Origin: a virus
IMG/VR virus record: IMGVR_UViG_3300020595_000129
Coordinates: 1 to 31,094 of that record
Strand: one strand, 5' to 3'
DNA: 31,094 bases
The position numbers and the translations under genes were made by a program. Below, in pieces: positions 15,223 to 21,198 of the stretch. The notes beneath the pieces were generated by a model. That model had not been told where the DNA came from, ran no database searches, and saw nothing but the letters and a program-made list of their open reading frames with translations. How positions within the stretch are numbered: position 1 is the first letter of the stretch; every line of letters begins with the position of its first letter.

Positions 15223-15433
15223 TCTTAAGACAACCTACCGATATGCAACGCACCATCTTGATGAACAAAAAGAATCTTATTTCGTTCACATGTGGAATGC
15301 CTGGAAGCTCACATCAACCCTCTTGCTTGTAACTTCAAAATGTTTTGTCCACTCTTTTCTTCCCTTCCTATTTACTAAGGCGGTTTCGAGTAAGATTCAA
15401 TACTTAGATAAGCTGGCGAGGAGAATAAAGTGA
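15209..15433 (+). CDS. DUF6356-like small membrane protein
   Basis: A 74-residue protein read from a TTG at 15209 inside the end of the kinase-like gene, with AGAGAG upstream. It has ATHHLDEQKESYFVHMWNAW, then a hydrophobic helix with FVHSFLPFLF and a basic end. The pattern E.Y..HM..A......H...PFLF matches DUF6356, found in proteobacteria. Function unknown. It overlaps the next GTG by 4 nt. The start codon is the weakest point. Confidence 0.6.
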   Translation: MKKYSLKTTYRYATHHLDEQKESYFVHMWNAWKLTSTLLLVTSKCFVHSFLPFLFTKAVSSKIQYLDKLARRIK

Positions 15434-17175
15434 CCAAGTTTCAGGACAAATGGCGCACGTTTTTGAGCGAAGAGCAGATCGAGGAAAAGACTCGCGCTGA
15501 AAAAGAGGGAGTTAAACTGCCCTCCACCGCTGAACAACTTGAAAAATACGTGGCCAAAGACTTTAAGAGTCCTGAATACTATATGCAGTTCAGCGATGTT
15601 AACAAGCTGGGCATCAATCCAAAGTCTGGCTACAGTACGCCCCTCGGTATCTATTCTTATCCAATAACCAAGCAGCTTTATCGCCTGTTCATTGCCGGCA
15701 AACTTCCGTTCGCCCAAGGTAGAAAGTACATTATTGTATTCAAGCCAAACGAGGATAAGAACATCGTTCTTTCTCTGGGAAAGAGGAACGACGGCGGCAT
15801 TGATAGCAAGACTTTCGAAGAGATGCTTGAAAAACTCCTCAGTAAAGAAGTGTCCGATGGTAAGGTTAACCGTGGTGTATACCATGCTTATCGCAGGCAC
15901 ACGCAAGGGCAGGGCTTCAAAGCTGATGAAATACTCAAATTAACAAATGGGTTTATTAGGAAAGACAACTTTATAAATAAGGTTTACCGCAACAAAGCTG
16001 TTTCGTTTTTTGCTCGCCTTGCAGCAGATGAGTTCTTGAACGAGAAGCCTTACGGGAAAGCCCTCTCGTATGACAAGATGCTTGACAAGTTTATGAAAAA
16101 CAACAGCTACGCCATGAAGGATGGCTACTTTAAAACAGGCGCACAGAACTTAGAAAAAGAGGACTTTACAGAAGAAGACTATAACAATTTCATCTACTAT
16201 CTAGACGCTCAGGACTTGAGCCCTAAAGAGTCCGCTGAACTCCGACTCAAGGAGCTTGTTGCCGACAAAGGATACAACCCTAATAGTCCCCTCGAAGCCC
16301 TCGAAGCCACAGAATATTGGCAGGAATTAAAAAAAGATGCTCGCAGCAAAACCAACCTCGGCTTACTCTGGTATCTTAGCTTTAAACTCCAAGACGGCAA
16401 CCCTCGCGTTTGGAGAACTCTTTTTCAAAATGTGTTGGGCATTGACGGAGTTGTCGATGTTGCAGGCGAAGGGCTCATTCACCCATCGGAAAAGATCCAA
16501 GCTGTGTTCTTTTCCAAAGACGTGGTTGAGCAGGTTGCAACCATTAGAAACACCGAAACACCAGAAGCAATCAGCCGTCGCCAAGAGTATCGAACAAAAG
16601 AATCAATTCAACGCCGTGCTACCGAGTTCTATGTTGACGCCCTTGGGATAAAACCGAGTAGCAAGATGCTAGAATCTGCACTCACAGCCCTAAAGAAAGC
16701 TCAGGAAACCAACGCCTGGAAAATAGATGGAGCAAATAATTTTGATGCTTTTGTTAGCTGGCTTTTTGGAAAGGATCTATTCCCACCTTCTTCGATTCCA
16801 GGCGAGTTTGATAACGCATCCAAACTTACAAAAACGGTTTATGAAAATACAAAGAAAGAAAGCCTTGATCAATTCCACAGGATTTTAACAGAGAAATGGA
16901 TAGATGATTACTTCACCGGCACCATCGGTGAAAAGCACACCGACGCAAGAAGTGCGGCTTATGAAACTACGGAACCATTACAGACCCAGTTGATTATGGA
17001 GGCACAAGCTCTTCGCCGCGAAGCGGCTGATTTTAGCAATCAAGTAGAAGATAGCTTGAAAGAAGGCGAGATCTCCCCGAAAGAAGTAAGAGAAAGAATA
17101 GTCAAAGGACTAAAAGAATACGCTGAAGCGTTTGACGTTATTGTCAAAACAGCCCAAAGGGCAGAAAAAGCTTGA
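15430..17175 (+). CDS. large phage protein, possible internal virion protein
   Basis: A 581-residue soluble protein from GTG 15430 with GAGGAG upstream. The N-terminus MTKFQDKWRTFLSEE resembles the tags at 14317 and 19061. Early motif: INPKSGYSTPLGIYSYPI (about 57-74), remembered from other marine phage proteins. Centre: WRTLFQNVLGIDGVVDVAGEGLIHPSEKIQAVFFS. The C-terminus is a long charged helix. No catalytic family is certain; ADP-ribosyltransferase-like activity is conceivable but unproven. Its stop TGA lies in the -35 box of the next promoter. Confidence 0.75.
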   Translation: MTKFQDKWRTFLSEEQIEEKTRAEKEGVKLPSTAEQLEKYVAKDFKSPEYYMQFSDVNKLGINPKSGYSTPLGIYSYPITKQLYRLFIAGKLPFAQGRKYIIVFKPNEDKNIVLSLGKRNDGGIDSKTFEEMLEKLLSKEVSDGKVNRGVYHAYRRHTQGQGFKADEILKLTNGFIRKDNFINKVYRNKAVSFFARLAADEFLNEKPYGKALSYDKMLDKFMKNNSYAMKDGYFKTGAQNLEKEDFTEEDYNNFIYYLDAQDLSPKESAELRLKELVADKGYNPNSPLEALEATEYWQELKKDARSKTNLGLLWYLSFKLQDGNPRVWRTLFQNVLGIDGVVDVAGEGLIHPSEKIQAVFFSKDVVEQVATIRNTETPEAISRRQEYRTKESIQRRATEFYVDALGIKPSSKMLESALTALKKAQETNAWKIDGANNFDAFVSWLFGKDLFPPSSIPGEFDNASKLTKTVYENTKKESLDQFHRILTEKWIDDYFTGTIGEKHTDARSAAYETTEPLQTQLIMEAQALRREAADFSNQVEDSLKEGEISPKEVRERIVKGLKEYAEAFDVIVKTAQRAEKA

Positions 17176-17199
17176 TTTCTTGTGCTCGTTTAGTATAAT
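17172..17199 (+). promoter_or_regulatory. promoter of the truncated uvdE copy
   Basis: TTGATT (17172-17177), 16 bp, TATAAT (17194-17199). It contains the stop of the upstream gene and lies 6 nt before an ATG, the same layout as the uvdE promoter at 17857. Confidence 0.78.
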
Positions 17200-17205
17200 A
17201 GGCTT

Positions 17206-17232
17206 ATGAACAATCTAGGTTATGCTTGTTGA
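17206..17232 (+). pseudogene. truncated copy of the uvdE start (MNNLGYAC-stop)
   Basis: Eight codons and a TGA. The peptide matches the first eight residues of UvdE at 17892 except Pro to Ala. The first 14 nt are identical (ATGAACAATCTAGG), then third-position changes appear. The stop lies within the left arm of the HNH leader hairpin. It may be a remnant from cassette insertion or a functional leader peptide. Confidence 0.75.
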
Positions 17233-17273
17233 AAAACTCCTGTAAAGACTATTTATAGTAGGAGGTTTTTCAA
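17229..17273 (+). promoter_or_regulatory. hairpin sequestering the HNH ribosome binding site
   Basis: The left arm 17229-17241 pairs with 17260-17273 as 13 bp with a single bulged G; the loop is 18 nt. The right arm contains the AGGAGG (17260-17265) and the A of the HNH start codon. Similar masking is known for T4 homing endonuclease mRNAs such as I-TevI. Confidence 0.75.
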
Positions 17274-17860
17274 TGAAAGCTAAACTATGCTCACACTGCA
17301 AAGAAGAAAAAACGATAGATAACTTCTACAAGAAAAGCGGTAGAGAAAATCAATGGCAGTCTTACTGCAAGTCTTGTCATCTAAAGCGCTGCAATGAGGC
17401 ACGAAACAAAAATCCAAATGCGAAAAGACGCGGGAAGAAAAATTGGAAAGAATGGTCCTCAAAAGAAGAGAATAAAATAAAAAGAAAAGATTACCAAAAG
17501 AGATATTACGCTAAAAGAAGCAAGCAAGACCCATTTTATAAACTTAAACTAAGGATGGGTAGTTGGGTATTGCACTCAATAAAAAGTAACAATGGAATTA
17601 AAGAGGGCAGTGTTTGGAAGTATTTACCATATACATCAGCACAATTAAAAGAACATCTAGAAAGTCAGTTTGAAGATTGGATGACATGGGAAAACCACGG
17701 AAACGGCAAAGGTTGTTGGAATGTAGATCATATTTATCCTCAATCTCTTTTACCTTACGATAGTTTAGAGCATCCAAACTTTCAAAAATGCTGGGCTTTA
17801 GATAACCTACAGCCTCTATGCGCTATTGAAAATTTAAGAAAATCTAATAAAATAACTTGA
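17273..17860 (+). CDS. HNH homing-type endonuclease
   Basis: A 195-residue nuclease. The N-terminus has a zinc-ribbon-like set (C6, C9, C32, C35; CSHCKEEK ... YCKSC). The middle is very basic. The C-terminus holds the HNH motif CWNVDHIYPQS (His153), then HPNFQKCWALDNLQPLC and ENLRKSNK. AGGAGG is 7 nt before the ATG but paired in a hairpin. The codons are AT-rich compared with neighbours (many aaa/aat). It sits between two copies of the uvdE start, as expected for a mobile free-standing endonuclease gene. It would nick or cut DNA at an allele lacking the cassette. Its stop lies within the next -35 box. Confidence 0.93.
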   Translation: MKAKLCSHCKEEKTIDNFYKKSGRENQWQSYCKSCHLKRCNEARNKNPNAKRRGKKNWKEWSSKEENKIKRKDYQKRYYAKRSKQDPFYKLKLRMGSWVLHSIKSNNGIKEGSVWKYLPYTSAQLKEHLESQFEDWMTWENHGNGKGCWNVDHIYPQSLLPYDSLEHPNFQKCWALDNLQPLCAIENLRKSNKIT

Positions 17861-17885
17861 ATTCCATCAATAAGGTTGCTATAAT
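17857..17885 (+). promoter_or_regulatory. promoter of uvdE
   Basis: TTGAAT (17857-17862), 17 bp, TATAAT (17880-17885). It overlaps the HNH stop codon. The uvdE ATG is 6 nt after the -10 box, so its A would be the +1 base of a leaderless mRNA. Confidence 0.8.
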
Positions 17886-17891
17886 AAGACT

Positions 17892-18833
17892 ATGAACAAT
17901 CTAGGCTATCCATGCATCAATATGCAGTTGTCTTACCCAACTCAATGGGGTGACCAACCGCGAGGGACCGAGCGCATTACTACTAATCGCTCTATGATTA
18001 AACGGACCTATCAAGCTAAGGGTGTTAAGTATGCTTCAGAGTTAAGCCTGCTTAATGTTCAGGACTTGGAGCGCATCATCGATTGGAATGAAGCCAATGA
18101 CATAAAGTTCTATCGCATGTCCTCTGACGTATTCCCCTGGGCTTCTGAGCACGGCATCGAAAGTCTTCCAGACTATGATCAGATATGTAAGATCCTTAAA
18201 CGCTGCGGCGACAAAGCCACAAAGTACGGGCAACGCATTACAACGCACCCTGGTCCTTTCAACAAACTAACCTCCCCCAGGGAGCAGGTTGTTCTCAATA
18301 CTATCAAGGACCTTGAGATACACGGTCAAGTCTTTGATCTTATGGGATTACCCCGCACGCCTTATGCCAAAATCAATATCCACGTAGGAGCACACTACAA
18401 TGATAAATCGCTTGCTCTTGGAAACTTCTGTCGTAACTTTGATCGTCTTAGCCCTTCTGTACAGCATAGGCTCACAGTTGAGAACGATGACAAAGCGTCT
18501 CTTTACTCTACTAAAGAGTTGTGTGAGGAAGTTTATTCGCGTATTGGTATTCCCGTTGTCCACGACTTTCACCACCATACGTTTTGTACTGGCGAAGTTG
18601 ATCAAGAAGAGGCGCTAACAATGGCGGCTATGACTTGGGGCGATGTAACTCCTGTGACACACTATTCACAGTCAAGGTCAGTAGAGCACAATGACCCCAA
18701 GATCAAACCACAGGCACACTCGGACTCTTACTGGGAGCCTGTCAATACCTATGGCTTACCAGTTGATGTTATGTTAGAGTGCAAGCACAAAGAGATTGGT
18801 CTGTACAAGATGCAAAAGCTATTGAAGGAGTAG
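17892..18833 (+). CDS. uvdE: UV damage endonuclease UvdE
   Basis: A 313-residue TIM-barrel nuclease that nicks DNA 5' to UV photoproducts and other lesions. Family motifs: N-terminal LGYPCINMQL, FYRMSSDVFPWASE, ITTHPGPFN, INIHVGAHYNDK, LTVENDDK (metal-binding Glu), PVVHDFHHHTF, and VTHYSQSRS. These supply the His/Glu/Asp cluster for two or three metal ions. Length equals typical bacterial UvdE. It gives the phage a light-independent repair route. No Shine-Dalgarno; the start is leaderless by promoter position. Confidence 0.93.
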   Translation: MNNLGYPCINMQLSYPTQWGDQPRGTERITTNRSMIKRTYQAKGVKYASELSLLNVQDLERIIDWNEANDIKFYRMSSDVFPWASEHGIESLPDYDQICKILKRCGDKATKYGQRITTHPGPFNKLTSPREQVVLNTIKDLEIHGQVFDLMGLPRTPYAKINIHVGAHYNDKSLALGNFCRNFDRLSPSVQHRLTVENDDKASLYSTKELCEEVYSRIGIPVVHDFHHHTFCTGEVDQEEALTMAAMTWGDVTPVTHYSQSRSVEHNDPKIKPQAHSDSYWEPVNTYGLPVDVMLECKHKEIGLYKMQKLLKE

Positions 18834-18842
18834 GACTAAACT

Positions 18843-19052
18843 ATGTATAAGTTGCACAACGGGTGCTACATCAGACCCGAAGAGATTACTGCTTTGTGGT
18901 CGGAGAGTTACAGCGACCCCAAGCTGGATAGCGCTTGTTATCTCGTTAGGGCATTTCTCAAAAACAACTCGACAATCTTAACTCTTGGTAGGTTTGATGA
19001 AAAGTATGAGGCAGATCAAGTAATTAAGGAAATTAACGAAGAAACAAACTAA
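18843..19052 (+). CDS. small protein, unknown
   Basis: A 69-residue protein (MYKLHNGCYIRPEEITALWS, then strand-helix units ending VIKEINEETN). AAGGAGTAGG precedes the ATG by about 8 nt. It lies 9 nt after uvdE, so is probably in the same transcript. The strand pattern recalls small phage 'host-like' regulators, but no family is named. Confidence 0.6.
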   Translation: MYKLHNGCYIRPEEITALWSESYSDPKLDSACYLVRAFLKNNSTILTLGRFDEKYEADQVIKEINEETN

Positions 19053-19060
19053 TTATAGTT

Positions 19061-19786
19061 ATGAAAATTATACTTGAAAATTGGAGAAAATACCTCGGTG
19101 AATCAAAGGCGAAGGTCAGCGACGCAATGTCCGAGGTTGCCTTCAATACAATGTCTGCCGAGTCTGTTTTTGACGGAGCAGTCACCGAAGCAGAAGGTCA
19201 GTTTGTTTATCAAGTAAGCCTAGCTAAAGAGCCCAGCAAGGAAGTGATTACAAGGTTCAACGAATCTTTGTATGGAGGTAAGAGAGCAGGATTTATGAGC
19301 GCTTACTCGATAGAGGAACTCTCTCGTATGGACTTGTACCTATTGGATGGACACAACGCAGGCTTCGCCATTAAAGATGGCGATGATATTGTGAGTGTGC
19401 ATAATAATTCTGATTTACGTGGACTAGGAAGCGAGTTCATGAGAAAGGCTAAAGAAGTCGGAGGCAAAAGGCTAGACCACTTCGATGGCTTTTTAAGCGG
19501 ACTATACAGAAAATATGGCTTCACTGATGTATATGAGATTTACCAGTGGGACGAGCAATATAAACCTGAAAAGTGGACGTACACTCCAGTGGACGCTTTA
19601 AATCCAAAAACGAGCGTATATGCTGACAGCTTGAAGGATATGATCTACGACAACCCAGGCACCCTGCCGAATGAAGCTGTAGAAGCAGAAGCAGAGGATT
19701 CTTTTGCTGTCACAATCAATCCTAAATTGAAGTTCAACAGCTATAAGTACGGTCGCCCAGATGTCATAATGAGAAAATTAGGTTAG
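19061..19786 (+). CDS. GNAT-like fold protein with N-terminal ENWR tag
   Basis: A 241-residue protein. The first residues MKIILENWRKYLGES match the kinase-like protein's start. The centre (about 90-155) has DLYLLDGHNAGFAIKDGDDIVSV, then a Gly-rich turn LRGLGSEFMRKAKEVG and LDHFDGFLSGLYRKYGFTDV, the shape of a GNAT acetyltransferase acetyl-CoA site (R/Q-x-x-G-x-G/A replaced by LRGLGSEF) and its final strand. A virion-packaged acetyltransferase is possible. The last 60 residues are acidic and unfamiliar. The start follows AATTATAGTT, a poor ribosome site. Confidence 0.7.
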   Translation: MKIILENWRKYLGESKAKVSDAMSEVAFNTMSAESVFDGAVTEAEGQFVYQVSLAKEPSKEVITRFNESLYGGKRAGFMSAYSIEELSRMDLYLLDGHNAGFAIKDGDDIVSVHNNSDLRGLGSEFMRKAKEVGGKRLDHFDGFLSGLYRKYGFTDVYEIYQWDEQYKPEKWTYTPVDALNPKTSVYADSLKDMIYDNPGTLPNEAVEAEAEDSFAVTINPKLKFNSYKYGRPDVIMRKLG

Positions 19787-19793
19787 GAAAAGC

Positions 19794-19822
19794 TTGACTT
19801 CAAGTTCAATCGCCGCTATAAT
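19794..19822 (+). promoter_or_regulatory. promoter of the tRNA/FtsZ-like unit
   Basis: TTGACT (19794-19799), 17 bp, TATAAT (19817-19822), 28 nt before the tRNA-like sequence. Together with the tRNA region it fills the 284-nt gap between protein genes. Confidence 0.85.
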
Positions 19823-19837
19823 ATGCGAGAACTGCTA

Positions 19838-19851
19838 GCTTAAATTTAAGC
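19838..19851 (+). repeat. perfect 14-bp palindrome at the tRNA 5' end
   Basis: GCTTAAATTTAAGC. Its last two bases are the first two of the tRNA acceptor strand. It may be a processing hairpin or alternative pairing partner. Confidence 0.6.
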
Positions 19852-19926
19852 GGGCGTATCCCCTCTGCCTTCTAAGCAGGAGAAAGGGTAATTGGACACA
19901 TGTAGGTTCGAATCCTACCGCCCGTG
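19850..19926 (+). tRNA. tRNA-Arg(UCU)-like RNA with rewired D/anticodon order
   Basis: A seven-bp acceptor stem pairs 19850-19856 with 19919-19925 (one G-U). The T-arm is standard: GTAGG, TTCGAAT, CCTAC (19902-19918). The anticodon arm TCTGC, loop CTTCTAA, GCAGG (19864-19880) gives anticodon UCU. The D-arm is not in its normal place: CCC (19861-19863) lies before the anticodon arm and GGG (19886-19888) after it, followed by a D-loop-like TAATTGGACACAT. Total length (76 plus discriminator G) is normal. CCA is not encoded. It would read AGA codons if functional. Confidence 0.6.
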
Positions 19927-19975
19927 CTTTATATCAACAAATAGTACCCGAATATACGAAAGGACTTTTGTTTCT

Positions 19976-20011
19976 GCTCACGGGTTCGAATCCATAGGCA
20001 CTGCCTTAGCC
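19976..20011 (+). other. degenerate tRNA 3' end-like sequence
   Basis: A T-loop-like GGTTCGAATCC (19983-19993) is flanked by sequence that does not close a five-bp T stem, and no matching seven-bp acceptor strand is found upstream. It looks like the decayed end of a second tRNA. Nothing else is recognisable up to the gene at 20071. Confidence 0.35.
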
Positions 20012-20070
20012 ATACACCGCGTTTTCCTCCTTCTCGAACTAGTTATGGTCAGGAATTGGAGGGACATTAA

Positions 20071-21153
20071 ATGATTCCAGAAAACGAAATACAAAATGAA
20101 GATCATCAAGACGATGATTACGGTGACGAGTTTGATTTCGTCGAGGCGTATGATGAGACGCCTGTAAACGATGACTTATTATTACCGGAGAATACTGCTG
20201 TAAGTGCTATCAACTGTGCTTTCATTGGAGTAGGCGGCGGAGGTGGAAAGCTAGCCAAGGCATTCTTGGACATAGGCTTCAACAAAACGATGCTACTCAA
20301 TACAACTGTGAAAGATCAGCCAAATGACGTTCCAGCGGAACACTTCTTGCTATTACCAGGCGCAGATGGCGTCGGCAAAGACATTGCTCTTGGCAAGAAG
20401 GTCCTCATCGATAACGGCGCAAGGGTTGAAGATGCCTGCCGCCAAGAGATCGGCAACGTCGATTGGATATTTGTTTTAGCCGGTGGAGGTGGAGGAACAG
20501 GCAGTGCTTGCGCAGCCCTTCATAAGCCGATAACGCGCTACCTTGATTCGATTGAAGCTACTGGTCGAGTTGTTTATGTAGTTACAAAGCCAACTGGGCA
20601 AGAGCTATTGAATCCAACGATTGCCACCAACTACAAATCTCTTTTAAAGGATGTAACGAAATATCCTCATATTGTCATTGACAATGAAAAACAGCTACAC
20701 TTACTCCGTGGCAAGATTGGTATGTTAAACATGTACCCATCGGCTAACAAGAACTTTGCTAAACTATTTTCACAAGTTTTGAAGCTCGCCGCAGAAAAGT
20801 CCCCAATCCAGACTTTTGATTCAAAAGATTTGGAGAGGTGCTTAAAGACACCAGGACGTATTATCATTGGAAGTACAGTTATCAAGGACCCGTACAAGCA
20901 AGACCTTGGCGCAGCAATCTATTCAGGTTGCCTCAAGTCTTCTCCTTGTCCTGCACCCAATAACAATTCAAAGACTGGAGTTCTGCTTCTTCTTTTAACC
21001 GAAGAGATTGCAAACAACCCTGACATCAGCAAGCGCCTCGAATCAGGCTTCTCTTATGTCGGAGGACGCGCAGAGACTTTATTCTCAGGTGTTTATGTGA
21101 AAAATAAACTTCCTGGTCTTGTCGCAATCGCCCTTTTTGGTGGAAACAAATAA
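20071..21153 (+). CDS. FtsZ/tubulin-like GTPase
   Basis: A 360-residue protein of the FtsZ/tubulin superfamily. An acidic tail of about 45 residues precedes the GTPase. Loop T1 is IGVGGGGGKLA (from Gly53). The tubulin signature is AGGGGGTGSACA (from 137). The T7 synergy loop TFDSKDLERC keeps both acidic residues (Asp250, Asp253) that activate GTP hydrolysis in the neighbouring subunit, while the usual Asn is Thr. It should polymerise. Jumbo-phage PhuZ proteins are tubulin-like and position phage DNA; this protein looks closer to FtsZ. It might instead disturb host division. TTGGAGGG precedes the ATG by 7 nt. Confidence 0.9.
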   Translation: MIPENEIQNEDHQDDDYGDEFDFVEAYDETPVNDDLLLPENTAVSAINCAFIGVGGGGGKLAKAFLDIGFNKTMLLNTTVKDQPNDVPAEHFLLLPGADGVGKDIALGKKVLIDNGARVEDACRQEIGNVDWIFVLAGGGGGTGSACAALHKPITRYLDSIEATGRVVYVVTKPTGQELLNPTIATNYKSLLKDVTKYPHIVIDNEKQLHLLRGKIGMLNMYPSANKNFAKLFSQVLKLAAEKSPIQTFDSKDLERCLKTPGRIIIGSTVIKDPYKQDLGAAIYSGCLKSSPCPAPNNNSKTGVLLLLLTEEIANNPDISKRLESGFSYVGGRAETLFSGVYVKNKLPGLVAIALFGGNK

Positions 21154-21165
21154 GACTAATTCATG

Positions 21166-21197
21166 GGATACCCTCTAATTATTTTAGAGGGTTATCC
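21166..21197 (+). promoter_or_regulatory. hairpin over the kamA-like ribosome binding site
   Basis: CCCTCTAA (21171-21178) pairs with TTAGAGGG (21184-21191), extended by GGATA/TATCC pairs with one bulged T, 13 bp in all. The GAGGG of the ATG at 21199 lies in the right arm. No T run follows, so it is not a standard terminator. Confidence 0.65.
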
Positions 21198-21198
21198 T

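Noticed and set aside
17250-17257. T4-type late promoter in the loop of the HNH hairpin
   Set aside because: TATTTATA matches TATAAATA at only six of eight positions, and no other late promoter of that type is evident in the window. The perfect match is on the minus strand, facing away from the gene.
17206-17892. Group I intron carrying the HNH gene within uvdE
   Set aside because: uvdE is complete downstream with its own promoter, and the upstream fragment has its own stop. I see no P3/P7 intron core. Insertion of a free-standing cassette explains the sequence better.
19927-20011. A second functional tRNA
   Set aside because: Only a T-loop-like core is present; the T stem does not close and no seven-bp acceptor stem can be formed.
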